Source: Acidobacteriaceae bacterium (GTDB lineage: Bacteria > Acidobacteriota > Terriglobia > Bryobacterales > Bryobacteraceae). Taken from it: DNA of 64,000 bases. Positions within the stretch are counted from its first letter, which is position 1; each line of letters starts with the position of its first letter. The translations under genes were made by a program, and so were the position numbers. Of this stretch, positions 7,553 to 16,909 are shown in pieces. The notes beneath the pieces are model-generated. The model was not told the DNA's origin and searched no databases. It saw only the letters and a program-made list of their open reading frames with translations. Where the stretch lies: assembly GCA_019240405.1 (NCBI GenBank), contig JAFAYL010000035.1:41485-105484 (forward strand). Reading direction: 5' to 3'.

Positions 7553-10030
7553 ATGTCAGGGGATGTTGGCCATTTCTCCGGCGCCGATTACTTCACGCCA
7601 TGCGAGACCGTACGGGCAAATTCGGCATTGGTTTCATTGTTGTTGAGGCTGGAGGCCAGAACGCTGATCGCTTGTAGTCTGGCGTTCTTAGGAGCAATGC
7701 CTGTCGAGGCTCAACAGCAGGAGTTACTCAACCTTCCGTGGCCGGCGAAATGGATTGATGTGCCCAACACTTCGACGCAAGACTACGGCATCTACCATTT
7801 TCGGCGAACCTTCGACCTGCCGTACAAGCCAGAGCACTTCGTGCTTCACGTCTCCGGAGACAACCGCTATCAGCTTTACGCAAACGGCAAGCGCGTCTCG
7901 TGGGGTCCGGCTCGCAGCGACCTCACGCATTGGCGTTACGAAACGGTAGATATTGCTCCGGAAATGCGCTCGGGAAGAAACGTCCTTGCCGCCGTAGTCT
8001 GGAACGACGGCATCTACAGAGCGGTTGCCCAAGTCACGAACCAAACCGGTTTCGTCTTGCAAGCGGATGGAGCCGAGCATGCGTTCGTAAACACGGGAGC
8101 TTCCTGGAGGTGCATCCAAGATACGGCGTACTCGCCTCAGCCTCTGCCATCCGATCAGGACACGGGTTATCACGCTTTGGGTCCGAACGAGAGACTAAAC
8201 GCCAATCTGTATCCGTGGGGCTGGGAGCGCGTCGAGTACGATGATTCCGCTTGGCTTCGCGCGCATGAGAGCACCGTCGCTGCTCCACGCGATTCGCGTG
8301 ACTCGCCGAACCGCTGGATGCTAACGCCGCGCCCGATTCCCCTGGAAGAGCTGAAGCCGGAGCGGATTTCGAAGCTCCGCAAAGCAGGGGGCGTCACTCC
8401 GCCGGACGGCTTTCCTGAGCGGCATTCGCCTTTCACTATTCCGGCTCACACGCGAGCATCGATGTTACTCGATCAGGCCCGCCTCACGACCGCTTACCCG
8501 GAGCTGATGGTGAGTGGAGGAAAAGGCGCCACTATCACGCTGCGCTATGCCGAAACGTTGTACATCGGCAAGACTCCCGTCAATAAAGGGAACAGAAATG
8601 ATGTCGAAGGCAAGGTTTTTTATGGCTACGCGGATACGTATATATCGGATGGCGGATTGCAGCGCATTTATCGTCCCCTGTTCTGGCGTACGTATCGCTA
8701 TCTTGAGCTGAATGTAGAGTCCGCGAATGAACCCATCGTAATTGAAGACATCCATGGTGTTTTCACGAGCTATCCCTTCGAGAGGCGAGCGACTTTTGAA
8801 GTTGACAACCCGGCACTAAATCGAGAGCTCGACGAAATTCTGTCTACGGGATGGCGCACCGCCCGCCTCTGCGCTCATGAAACCTATATGGATTGCCCTT
8901 ACTACGAACAACTGCAATATGCAGGCGATGCCCGTATTCAAATGATGATTTCGCTCTATATGTCCGGTGACGCGCGGCTAATGAAAAACGGGATTGAGCT
9001 GCTCAACTCGTCGCGCACTGCCGAAGGCGCTACTTACAGCCGGGCGCCTTCGTATTTAGAGCAATATATCCCGCCATTTTCGCTTTGGTGGATTGGCATG
9101 GTCCACGACTACTGGATGTATGTCGACGACCCGCAGTTCGTCAGAGAGATGCTTCCCGGCGTCCAAGCCATTCTCGCGTTTTACTCTCAATTCCAGAAAG
9201 ACAACGGCTCGCTGAAACACATGCCTTGGTGGAACTTTGTCGATTGGGTGAAGGAATGGCCAAATGGCGAGCCCCCGGCGAATAGCGATGGCTCTTCATC
9301 TGCGGCCTTGGACCTGCAACTCCTTCTCGCTTACCAGTGGGGTTCAGAGCTCGAAAACACATTCGGTAGCAAAGCTCTTGCTGATGAATACAAGGCGCAG
9401 GCTAAAAAACTGGAACACACGATTCTCGACACCGATTGGGACTCAGCGCGCGGTCTATTTGCCGATCAACCCGAGCATCGCACCTACTCGCAGCAGGTGA
9501 ACACGTTGGCCGTGCTCGCCGGGATCGTACGTCGCGAACGAGGCACCCAAATTGTGCAAAAAGTGCTAACCGACCGATCGCTCGCACAGTGCTCGATTTA
9601 CTTTCGTGCCTACATGGGGGCGGCATTACGGAAAATCGGCCTCGGCGATTCCTACGTGGATATGCTGAGTCCCTGGCAGGAAATGCTTGCGCAAGGGCTG
9701 ACCACGTGGTCAGAGTGGAGCGGCCCGGATGCGCGTTCCGATTGCCACGCCTGGGGTGCGAGTCCAAATTATGAGTTGTTCCGAACCGTTGCCGGAATCG
9801 AATCCAGCGCACCCACCTTTGCGCGTGTTCGCATCACGCCAAATCTAGGCAAACTGAACCATCTTCGTGCCACGATGCCGCACCCCAAAGGCGAGATCCG
9901 CGTCGATTTGAAGCGGGAAGGGAAAAAACTGACGGCCGAAGTCGACCTGCCGCCTGATACCCAAGGTGAATTCGGCTGGGCGGGGAAAGCGCACGTCCTG
10001 AAACCGGGCAGGAACCATCTGGAATTCTGA
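7553..10030 (+). CDS. Alpha-L-rhamnosidase, family GH78, exported
   Basis: An 825-residue enzyme predicted to remove terminal alpha-L-rhamnose from plant or microbial polysaccharides and glycosides. An N-terminal lectin-like beta-sandwich (about 65-400) precedes the alpha/alpha-barrel. The motif DCPYYEQ...AGD near 446-460 keeps the Asp, the Glu five residues on and the Asp seven after that which form the GH78 active site, although the usual Arg in DCPxR is Tyr. The second catalytic Glu is probably in TTWSEWSG near 716. The export signal is at about 33-53, so translation may begin later than the frame start used here. It is followed 32 bases on by the DinB gene. Confidence 0.88.
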   Translation: MSGDVGHFSGADYFTPCETVRANSALVSLLLRLEARTLIACSLAFLGAMPVEAQQQELLNLPWPAKWIDVPNTSTQDYGIYHFRRTFDLPYKPEHFVLHVSGDNRYQLYANGKRVSWGPARSDLTHWRYETVDIAPEMRSGRNVLAAVVWNDGIYRAVAQVTNQTGFVLQADGAEHAFVNTGASWRCIQDTAYSPQPLPSDQDTGYHALGPNERLNANLYPWGWERVEYDDSAWLRAHESTVAAPRDSRDSPNRWMLTPRPIPLEELKPERISKLRKAGGVTPPDGFPERHSPFTIPAHTRASMLLDQARLTTAYPELMVSGGKGATITLRYAETLYIGKTPVNKGNRNDVEGKVFYGYADTYISDGGLQRIYRPLFWRTYRYLELNVESANEPIVIEDIHGVFTSYPFERRATFEVDNPALNRELDEILSTGWRTARLCAHETYMDCPYYEQLQYAGDARIQMMISLYMSGDARLMKNGIELLNSSRTAEGATYSRAPSYLEQYIPPFSLWWIGMVHDYWMYVDDPQFVREMLPGVQAILAFYSQFQKDNGSLKHMPWWNFVDWVKEWPNGEPPANSDGSSSAALDLQLLLAYQWGSELENTFGSKALADEYKAQAKKLEHTILDTDWDSARGLFADQPEHRTYSQQVNTLAVLAGIVRRERGTQIVQKVLTDRSLAQCSIYFRAYMGAALRKIGLGDSYVDMLSPWQEMLAQGLTTWSEWSGPDARSDCHAWGASPNYELFRTVAGIESSAPTFARVRITPNLGKLNHLRATMPHPKGEIRVDLKREGKKLTAEVDLPPDTQGEFGWAGKAHVLKPGRNHLEF

Positions 10031-10062
10031 ACCCAGACAAGCGGATCTATCATCGATTCCAT

Positions 10063-10539
10063 ATGAATCCGTACGCATCCGCATTAGGAAATCGCGATCC
10101 TTTTCAAGTCGTGGCGAACACGCCTCAACAACTGGCCCGCCTCTTCGATTCGCTCGGTCCGGAGCGCATCGAGCAGTCTTTGGTTCCCGGAAAGTGGAGC
10201 CCGCGTCAGATCGTTTCTCACCTCGCCGATGCCGAAGTGGCATTTGCGTTTCGCTTGCGCCAGGCGCTAGCGGAAGATCATCACGTTATCCAGCCGTTCG
10301 ATCAAGATAAGTGGGCGAATACGTACATGGGTTACGAAGCTCGTACCGCGCTCGATACCTTCTCTTCGCTTCGCAACTGGAACCTCGCCTTCATTCGATC
10401 AGTTCCGAAAGAAGCATTCTCGAAGCCGGTAACGCATCCTGAGCGCGGCCACATGACGTTCCGCACCCTGGTCGAGACCATGGCGGGCCATGATCTGAAT
10501 CACGTGCGCCAACTTGAGGCGTTTGCGTCGAAATCCTGA
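10063..10539 (+). CDS. DinB-family four-helix metal-dependent protein
   Basis: A 158-residue protein of the DinB/YfiT superfamily, with the three His residues that form the metal site of this fold: one in VSHLADAE and two in GHDLNHVRQ near the C-terminus. The opening segment KWSPRQI is also typical. Members include thiol S-transferases and many uncharacterised proteins; the substrate cannot be told from sequence. Cytoplasmic, with no signal peptide. It sits between the rhamnosidase and the ribosomal protein operon and is probably unrelated in function to either. Confidence 0.85.
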   Translation: MNPYASALGNRDPFQVVANTPQQLARLFDSLGPERIEQSLVPGKWSPRQIVSHLADAEVAFAFRLRQALAEDHHVIQPFDQDKWANTYMGYEARTALDTFSSLRNWNLAFIRSVPKEAFSKPVTHPERGHMTFRTLVETMAGHDLNHVRQLEAFASKS

Positions 10540-10683
10540 ACGGAGAAAAGATTCTGTTGGCAAGTGACAGACCACCAGCCGGTTCGGTATCATAAAAGAG
10601 TTCTGGCTGGAGTCAAGAGGCGCTTGTAGTGTGCGCGCGATTATTGACTTCAGAGCCAAAAAGCTAAACAAAGAGTTAACGTT

Positions 10684-10995
10684 ATGTATGCCGTAATTGA
10701 AACTGGCGGGAAGCAGTATCGCGTGATGCCCGGTCAAACAATTGAAGTAGGCACGCTCCCCGGCGACATCGGCGCCGATGTCGAGTTCGACCGCATTCTT
10801 GCCATCTCAAATGATTCGAATGAGCTTTTGCTGGGCGATGCGCTCAAGAATGCTCGCGTGCGGGCGAAGATTGCCGCCCATGGGCGGGGCGATAAGGTCA
10901 TCGTGTTTAAATTTAAGCGCAAGAAGCAGTACAAGCGCACGATCGGCCATCGTCAGAATTACACGCGAGTTGAGGTGCAGGAGATTCTGCCGTAG
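10684..10995 (+). CDS. rplU: 50S ribosomal protein L21
   Basis: A 103-residue L21, the usual length, with the conserved opening YAVIETGGKQYRV, the internal VIVFKFKRKK stretch and the C-terminal GHRQNYTRV motif. L21 binds 23S rRNA near L20. It is the first gene of a conserved rplU-rpmA-obgE order, with 30 bases to rpmA. The 144-base upstream gap should hold the promoter and leader; I see no clear -35/-10 pair. Confidence 0.98.
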   Translation: MYAVIETGGKQYRVMPGQTIEVGTLPGDIGADVEFDRILAISNDSNELLLGDALKNARVRAKIAAHGRGDKVIVFKFKRKKQYKRTIGHRQNYTRVEVQEILP

Positions 10996-11025
10996 GCTCG
11001 CGCCGCGCTTGAAAGGTATTTTGTA

Positions 11026-11283
11026 ATGGCACATAAAAAAGGCTTAGGCAGTTCGAAGAACGGGCGCGATTCCAACTCGCAGCGGCTCGGAGTGAAAGTA
11101 TTCTCGGGCGAGTTTGTGACCGGTGGATCCATTATTGTCCGGCAGCGTGGTACGCGCTACAAGCCGGGTAAGAATGTCGGGCTAGGAAAAGACGATACCC
11201 TATTCGCAACGGTACCGGGCACCGTCGAGTTTCGTGATCGAGGGCGACTCGGAAAATTCGTCAACATCATCGCGCAAAGCTGA
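11026..11283 (+). CDS. rpmA: 50S ribosomal protein L27
   Basis: An 85-residue L27 beginning [16 protein letters not shown], so it has the short N-terminus near the peptidyl-transferase centre without the cleaved extension found in Firmicutes. Conserved features include [10 protein letters not shown] and the phosphate-loop-like [14 protein letters not shown] segment. It lies between rplU and obgE in the standard bacterial arrangement. Confidence 0.98.
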   Translation: MAHKKGLGSSKNGRDSNSQRLGVKVFSGEFVTGGSIIVRQRGTRYKPGKNVGLGKDDTLFATVPGTVEFRDRGRLGKFVNIIAQS

Positions 11284-11325
11284 TCCTCTGAAATTGAAGC
11301 CGCGGAAATTGCGGCGATCCTCTAC

Positions 11326-12351
11326 GTGTTCATCGACGAAGTCACAATCACCGTCAAAGCGGGCGACGGCGGGAACGGGTGTCTCGCGTTTCGGCGTGAA
11401 AAATATGTCCCGCGAGGTGGTCCGAGCGGTGGGGATGGCGGTCGCGGCGGTGACGTCGTTCTGGTTTCGAGCGAGCACTATAACACGCTACTTCATTTCC
11501 GCTTCAATCCCGAGCACATGGCGGAGCGCGGGCGGCATGGTGAGGGAAGTAACCGAACCGGCCACGACGGCGCCTCGATTGAAGTGCCCGTCCCGGTAGG
11601 CACAATAGTTTATGACGCGGCTAGCGGTGAGCAGCTCTTCGACTTTACTGCTCCCGGGCAACGTTTCACAGCGGCTCGCGGCGGGCGCGGAGGACGTGGC
11701 AACGCGCGATTCGCCACTTCGACGCACCAGGCCCCAACAGAGCACGAACAAGGGCATCCGGGCGAATCCTTCAAATTGCGCCTTGAGCTGAAACTACTCG
11801 CGGACGCCGGGCTCGTCGGATTCCCGAACGCCGGTAAATCGACGCTCATCTCGCGACTTTCCGCCGCGCGCCCGAAAATTGCAGATTATCCGTTCACCAC
11901 GCTCGAACCCGGTTTGGGAGTTGTTCAGGCCGGAGATCACAGCTTTGTGCTCGCCGACATTCCAGGGCTGATCGAAGGCGCGCACGAAGGCCATGGCTTG
12001 GGAATTCAGTTCTTGCGGCACATTGAGCGCACGCGATTGCTTGTGCACCTCGTCGATGTTTCCGATTTCACCGGACGCGACCCAGGTGAAGACTTCGACA
12101 TCATTCTTCGCGAGCTTGCGGAATTCAGTCCCGAGCTTGCGAAGAAGCCCATGATTGTAGTGGCCAACAAAATAGATGCTTGTCAGGATGCGTCGCGAGT
12201 CGAAGCGGTGCGCCCGAAAGCCATCGAGCACAATCTACCGTTCTTGGAGATCTCGAACGTAACAGGGCAGGGAATCGACGAACTTCGTTATGCCATCAGC
12301 TCTGCGCTATTGGGAAGCACCACGCAGGATACAATCTCGGTCGGAAGCTAA
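11326..12351 (+). CDS. obgE: Ribosome-associated GTPase Obg/CgtA
   Basis: A 341-residue GTPase in late 50S assembly and stress control. Residues 1-158 form the Gly-rich Obg fold (for example [12 protein letters not shown] at 31-42); the G domain starts at about 160, with the P-loop GFPNAGKS at 165-172, the G3 motif in [12 protein letters not shown] and the G4 motif NKID. There is no C-terminal OCT domain, so it is the short form. The start is GTG 11326. The TAA stop (12349-12351) lies inside the acceptor stem of the downstream selenocysteine tRNA, so gene and tRNA share nine bases. Confidence 0.97.
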   Translation: MFIDEVTITVKAGDGGNGCLAFRREKYVPRGGPSGGDGGRGGDVVLVSSEHYNTLLHFRFNPEHMAERGRHGEGSNRTGHDGASIEVPVPVGTIVYDAASGEQLFDFTAPGQRFTAARGGRGGRGNARFATSTHQAPTEHEQGHPGESFKLRLELKLLADAGLVGFPNAGKSTLISRLSAARPKIADYPFTTLEPGLGVVQAGDHSFVLADIPGLIEGAHEGHGLGIQFLRHIERTRLLVHLVDVSDFTGRDPGEDFDIILRELAEFSPELAKKPMIVVANKIDACQDASRVEAVRPKAIEHNLPFLEISNVTGQGIDELRYAISSALLGSTTQDTISVGS

Positions 12352-12436
12352 ACTCTGCCGGTGCAGGGCCCGGTCTTCAAAACCGGAGTGCGGCACATTT
12401 GCTGTTGCGGGTGGGTTCGACTCCCATTAGCTTCCG
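12343..12436 (+). tRNA. selC: tRNA-Sec (anticodon TCA)
   Basis: All hallmarks of a bacterial selenocysteine tRNA are present. The acceptor stem is eight pairs (GGAAGCTA 12343-12350 with TAGCTTCC 12428-12435). The D arm has six pairs and a 4-base loop (CTCTGC, loop CGGT, GCAGGG; 12353-12368). The anticodon stem CCGGT/ACCGG encloses CTTCAAA, giving anticodon TCA at 12377-12379. A long variable arm (about 12387-12410) forms a CGGCA/TGCTG hairpin, and the T arm has the TTCGACT loop. G12436 is the discriminator; the following bases are CCCA, not a clean encoded CCA. It implies that the genome makes selenoproteins. Confidence 0.96.
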
Positions 12437-12566
12437 CCCAGCTCTCGGCTTCGCGGCTCACAACGGCGTTCAAAGAGGCGCTGCGGTTTTCCAGAGTTCG
12501 ACTGCGAGAGATGTTTGTTCTCGCGAGTCTCACTGCGCTACGGCTTCCACACGCGTCGCGAATACT

Positions 12567-15347
12567 TTACGGCCGCTGATCGGCAGATCCTTCGGCTTTG
12601 TCGTTTTCCAAGACGACCGCAACTCCGTCGCGGCCCCAATGCATTCGCTTGAAATCGTCGCTTCGATTGCGTAGTGTGTCCGTCGCGCGGGCAGTTTCGA
12701 GCGGTGAATTGCCGGCGTACACGGCAAGCATGTGGCGTGGATCGAGCGGATTCTTCGCCGCATAGACGATTGCATTCCGCTCGGAGGCATACGTCTCACC
12801 GTCTACCTTGAAAACTGCGCCGTGGTAATCCAGCCCAATTTTGTCGCTCCACATGGCGAGCGCCGAGTTCGTTTCCGGGCGGCCGATGAAGATCACATCG
12901 TTGTGAGCTAAGGCGGATTCAGGGACCTCGAAATCTTTGTAGATTGGTATTTCGCGCTGTCCATATTCGCGGAACCCAGCTTGCACCTGCTCAGCCACAT
13001 ACCGGTTCGTTCCCGCCTCGCGCTCTGTTCCGTACACGATCAAAGTTGGTGAGAGCCTCCGTACAGAATCGCCGGGAATATAGGCAGGCCCTTCACCAGG
13101 ATCGGGAACTTCATATTTCACTCGCGCCATTTCGAGAAACGACTGTGCCGTAACAGTCTTCATTGTGTTGGCGTCGAAATAGCGCTTCATGAGTGCGAAA
13201 AAGGCATCGTTGCCCATCTTGCGCCGTAGAGAGTCAAGGAAAAGCGTGCCTGCGGCTTCCTGGAGGTGGAAGCGATAGAAAGGCGTATCCACCGAAAGTT
13301 TAAGTCTTCGATAGGCAATCTTCTTTGCCTCAATCGCTTCATTGATGTCATCAGATTGCAGCAGCCGGTAATAAGCGGCCGAGCCCGCCACAAACCAGGT
13401 GTCGCCATCAGAGGCAGGCAGAACCCACCCTTTCCAAAGCTTGTCCGTTCGGTCTTTCCATGAAACGGCTGCCTGTTTAGAGACTTCTTTTTTGGCGTTT
13501 TGAGCCGCCACGCGCGCCCGCTCATTGGCAGCAACCGAAGCGGTTAGCGCTTCAGTTGCCTCTGCGCTGAGCAGATAGTAGCCACCCGGGAAAAGCCCAT
13601 AATTGCTGTCATGCGGAGGTGCGACGCTTTCGTTAGGCCGCCCGAACTCGGCCCACACCATCATGTGATTCGCCATGTCCGAGGTAGCGATCTTCGCGTC
13701 CATCGTGCCCGAAGAGATCAGTGGTGTCTGATCGAATGCCTTGAACCCGAACTGCAGGTCAATCTGGCCTTTGTACTTGTTGTAAAGATCCATCCACGCC
13801 AGATCGCGGACGTCCGCCACATAGGGGATGTACTCAGGCGCGCCATGTGGGTCGGGTAGGTATTCCAGATTGATTGTCAAATCTTTCGCGTTGTTGTCTC
13901 CCCAGTAGAAGCCTGGCGTATCGCCGAACCATTCATCTTTCGAGCTGCGCCACAGCTTCGTGTGGTTCGTGCCGAGCTCATACATGGCGATCTCATTGTT
14001 CTTCGCGTCGCCGATAATCCACTCATTTGTGTACAGGCCGTTGTTGCGAGTTCCGAGCTGCTGAACCACTTCATCTATATTTCCGCCATATTGGATCGCC
14101 ATCCGAGCGCGGAATGCAACCGGCGTGCCTTGGGCATTGAACGGTGTCTGGCGGATTGTGGTTTCGGTGAGTATGACGCCCGCATCATTCTGATACCAAT
14201 CGGTTCCGCTTTCGATGCCCCCAGGATAACTTTGGATCAACATCCGGTGGCCCGCTTCCGGCTTAATATCGAGCATGATATTCGTCTGCTCCGCGAGGGT
14301 CTGGGGCCACCACGTGACATGGCCGACGATGATTTTGCCGTCGCGCGTGGCTGATCCCGTGGCAGCGAAAGCGCTGCAGTGATCCATCACCGAATCCCGT
14401 CGTTTTCCGTACGACGGAATATCGAAGTGAATGGACTCCAGGCCCGTAGGCGTCATGGGCATCGCAGATGCAAGCTCACCCATTTCGACGGTCGTATTCG
14501 CGAGCACGATATCGATTAGGTCGAGCTTGCCATCCAGAAATTTCGCGCCGGCCGCATTTGCCCCATCTGCGATGCCGCGCATCTCCTCGAGAATTTCACG
14601 ATCAAAGCCTCGTAGGAACAGTGCGTCCGCGCTAGTACGATAAGCGTCCCAGCTTTGTTTGTCCGCCTTGCCGGCGAGCTCGATAGCGCAACGCGTGAGG
14701 TATTCGGGAATTTCCTTTGCCATTAAATAACCGTGCTGATAACCGCGGTCATATGGCTTGCCTTCAATATGCAAATAGATCCATCCAGCAGCGGGATAGC
14801 GGTATGCTGGGCCGAAGGTGCGCACTGCCTCCCGCGACGGCCAACTTGCTGCCGGGGATGCTTCATCGATACTGACGTGTTCAAACCATGCTTTCCCTTG
14901 AAGCGCGCCGCCATTCCCTGCACTAAGAAGGATGTGATCCTCGGAACGGCTCGCCACGAAACGAAGCGAAAGCCGCGTCCAGTCATGAGTGCCGCCGACC
15001 GATGCGGAATGCACATCAAACGGCATCGACTCCATCGTGAGTGTCGCGCCTGATGCGATTGGGGAGCGGTCGAGATCCTTTACACTGAGATTTTCCGTTC
15101 TCACCCAGCCGCTAACCTCATACGTCTTTCCAATACTGAGTTGAACGGCAGCAGAGCGCGCGCCGGCGTTTGGACTGAAGTCCGTCCGTTCGAGGCGCAG
15201 TGATTGCGCGTCCTTCTGATGGACTGATGTGTCGATCACTGCCGAGCCGTGTACCGCTGTCCAGGAGTGATCCGATTGGGCTTGGAAAAGAGTTACGCCC
15301 GCCGACACGGTTACAGCGCCGCACAAGCAGATGACGAGACGCATCAC
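12567..15347 (-). CDS. Large exported Ntn-hydrolase-like protein (C45/phospholipase B-like) with added C-terminal domains
   Basis: A 926-residue protein with a signal peptide (1-23). Residues about 25-165 form a carbohydrate-binding-like beta-sandwich. About 190-560 resemble C45/phospholipase B-like N-terminal-nucleophile hydrolases: RGYQHG at 201-206, a likely nucleophile Cys324 in MDHCSAF, and a downstream GHVTWWP segment. Residues about 640-760 look like the helical C-terminal part of M1-type peptidases, without an HExxH site; the last 140 residues are an alpha/beta region without a known active site. C45-type enzymes usually self-cleave before the Cys; whether this happens here is unknown. 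Likely an amidase or acylase of the periplasm or outside. Confidence 0.75.
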   Translation of the reverse strand: MMRLVICLCGAVTVSAGVTLFQAQSDHSWTAVHGSAVIDTSVHQKDAQSLRLERTDFSPNAGARSAAVQLSIGKTYEVSGWVRTENLSVKDLDRSPIASGATLTMESMPFDVHSASVGGTHDWTRLSLRFVASRSEDHILLSAGNGGALQGKAWFEHVSIDEASPAASWPSREAVRTFGPAYRYPAAGWIYLHIEGKPYDRGYQHGYLMAKEIPEYLTRCAIELAGKADKQSWDAYRTSADALFLRGFDREILEEMRGIADGANAAGAKFLDGKLDLIDIVLANTTVEMGELASAMPMTPTGLESIHFDIPSYGKRRDSVMDHCSAFAATGSATRDGKIIVGHVTWWPQTLAEQTNIMLDIKPEAGHRMLIQSYPGGIESGTDWYQNDAGVILTETTIRQTPFNAQGTPVAFRARMAIQYGGNIDEVVQQLGTRNNGLYTNEWIIGDAKNNEIAMYELGTNHTKLWRSSKDEWFGDTPGFYWGDNNAKDLTINLEYLPDPHGAPEYIPYVADVRDLAWMDLYNKYKGQIDLQFGFKAFDQTPLISSGTMDAKIATSDMANHMMVWAEFGRPNESVAPPHDSNYGLFPGGYYLLSAEATEALTASVAANERARVAAQNAKKEVSKQAAVSWKDRTDKLWKGWVLPASDGDTWFVAGSAAYYRLLQSDDINEAIEAKKIAYRRLKLSVDTPFYRFHLQEAAGTLFLDSLRRKMGNDAFFALMKRYFDANTMKTVTAQSFLEMARVKYEVPDPGEGPAYIPGDSVRRLSPTLIVYGTEREAGTNRYVAEQVQAGFREYGQREIPIYKDFEVPESALAHNDVIFIGRPETNSALAMWSDKIGLDYHGAVFKVDGETYASERNAIVYAAKNPLDPRHMLAVYAGNSPLETARATDTLRNRSDDFKRMHWGRDGVAVVLENDKAEGSADQRP

Positions 15348-15489
15348 GGCAGATCTCCTTATTTGTCAGCATAGGATATCCAGCACGATTGGCTGGCTAG
15401 ATCGAACGAGGACGTTGGGCTGGTCGGCAGACGCCGCTCGTTCCATTTCTCGTAAATTTGATAAACTGGCTTGCGTATTAGAGGCTCCC

Positions 15490-16122
15490 ATCAGCAAAAA
15501 ATGGTACAACCTGTTCGTTTCGGTTGATCCGGCGTCGAACGCAACGGATCCGAAGCAAGGGCAGAGTGTGGCAGAGATCGCGTCTTCGGTTCCCGCTGTC
15601 GAGCCCCATTTCGATGCTGCCCTAAGCACAACCGGCGATTTCGAGGAGATTTACCGGGCTGCGGAAATCCAGCCGCCTGATCACGGCTACACAATAATGA
15701 AGATCGCCGAAATGCTGCAAAGCGAACGCATTCGATCACTTCCCGTGGATGTAAAGAGAAACTCGATCCTGCTCGCGTTGGATGCTGCCGGAGTAAAGAT
15801 CGAACAAGTGATAGAGGATGCCGTCAAGCGCGACCGCGCACTGGATGCTTTCGAACGCGTTCAGCAGCGGGCGCTCGATGAACTCGAGGCAAGAAAAGAA
15901 AAAGAAAACAATGCCATCCAAGCTGAGCTGGACCGCTTAGTGCAGGAGCACAATCAGCGTATTCAAGCCAACAAGGAAGAGGTGGCGAAGGAGAAAGAAC
16001 GCTTCTACGGCTGGCGGTTACGGAAGCAACAGGAGGAGCAAAAAATCGCCGATTGCGTTTCCCCTTTTGTGACAGAAAATCCGATAACAACCGGCAAAGT
16101 AGCAGACCCCGCCCGAGTCTAA
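15490..16122 (+). CDS. Coiled-coil protein, first gene of the PspA-ABC-AAA operon
   Basis: About 210 residues. The frame is open upstream to 15331, but that part overlaps the divergent gene and is not protein-like. The first plausible residues are SKKWYNLFVSVD, encoded right after an ATC codon at 15490 with TTAGAGG five bases before it; there is no ATG, GTG or TTG at this point, so an ATC start is inferred. The N-terminal third is compact, then comes a helical segment, and the second half is a long charged coiled coil rich in Glu, Lys and Gln. No family recognised. With 31 bases to pspA, it is probably a partner of that membrane-stress protein. Confidence 0.65.
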   Translation: MSKKWYNLFVSVDPASNATDPKQGQSVAEIASSVPAVEPHFDAALSTTGDFEEIYRAAEIQPPDHGYTIMKIAEMLQSERIRSLPVDVKRNSILLALDAAGVKIEQVIEDAVKRDRALDAFERVQQRALDELEARKEKENNAIQAELDRLVQEHNQRIQANKEEVAKEKERFYGWRLRKQQEEQKIADCVSPFVTENPITTGKVADPARV

Positions 16123-16153
16123 GGGCTCGTAGTAGAGAAGAGGAAAAACTCTT

Positions 16154-16885
16154 ATGTTTAGAAGATTTTCGCGCATGTTGCGCTCGTTCTTCGGATTCTT
16201 TATCTCGGTCGCAGAAAACCCGGAACTCATTCTCGAACAGAACATTCGCGATATGAACGACCAGGTTCCACGGATGAATGAGAGCATTGCGATGGTCAAA
16301 GCGAATGTTACGCTGCTCGAAAGGGAAGAAGGCAAATACAAGAACGATCTCAACGATTTGACCGCAAAAGTGAAGGCTGCCATTCAGGCTGGCAGAGACG
16401 ACCTCGCAGGCAGCTTTGCAATTCAACTCGAGCAGCTTCGCGGCGCTCTGGCCCGCACGCAAGGACAACTCACCACAGCCCGCGCCGCTTTTGACAAAGC
16501 AAGTGCGGTGAAAAGAGCGTTCATGCTCGAAAAGGAACGCAAAACTCAAGAGGCGCTAAAAGCGATTGCGGATTATCGCCGTTCGCAATGGCAAAAGAAG
16601 GTCGCCGATGTGATGGAGCAGTTCGAGGTGACTGGTATCAGCGCCACGCATGACGAGATGGTGCGCAAGATTGAGGAAACCACGGCCGTTAATGAAGCGC
16701 GCATGGAAATGGCGCTAGGCAATGTGGATCAGCAAAAAATCAAAATTGAGGAAGAAGCAGAAAAATTGCGCGCCAACGAGTTAATCAAGCAATTCAAGGT
16801 AGAAATGGGTCTTATCTCGCCACAGCCTGCACCAGAGCTGGCGGAGAAGACCATTGGCGCCCGAGAAGCGCAGAAGGGCATGTGA
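16154..16885 (+). CDS. pspA: PspA/IM30 (Vipp1)-family membrane-stress protein
   Basis: A 243-residue PspA/IM30 homologue, nearly all helix. The amphipathic N-terminal helix (about 1-22) precedes the conserved NPELILEQNIRDM motif, and the rest is long coiled coil with a flexible C-terminal tail. PspA proteins form ESCRT-III-like rods and rings on the cytoplasmic face of damaged membranes. The usual PspF, PspB and PspC partners are absent; instead the gene is embedded in an operon with an ABC transporter and an AAA+ ATPase, suggesting that it serves that complex. Confidence 0.93.
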   Translation: MFRRFSRMLRSFFGFFISVAENPELILEQNIRDMNDQVPRMNESIAMVKANVTLLEREEGKYKNDLNDLTAKVKAAIQAGRDDLAGSFAIQLEQLRGALARTQGQLTTARAAFDKASAVKRAFMLEKERKTQEALKAIADYRRSQWQKKVADVMEQFEVTGISATHDEMVRKIEETTAVNEARMEMALGNVDQQKIKIEEEAEKLRANELIKQFKVEMGLISPQPAPELAEKTIGAREAQKGM

Positions 16886-16909
16886 GGAGGGAGAGATCAA
16901 CAGTCACAT

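Noticed and set aside
10557..10593. TTGGCA and TATCAT as a promoter for rplU
   Set aside because: The spacing is about 25 bases, too long for a normal sigma-70 promoter.
15824..16549. Long minus-strand frame (241 codons) opposite the start of pspA
   Set aside because: It is the antisense shadow of the coiled-coil gene and pspA, Phe/Leu/Ser-rich with no motif, while the plus strand encodes clear families.
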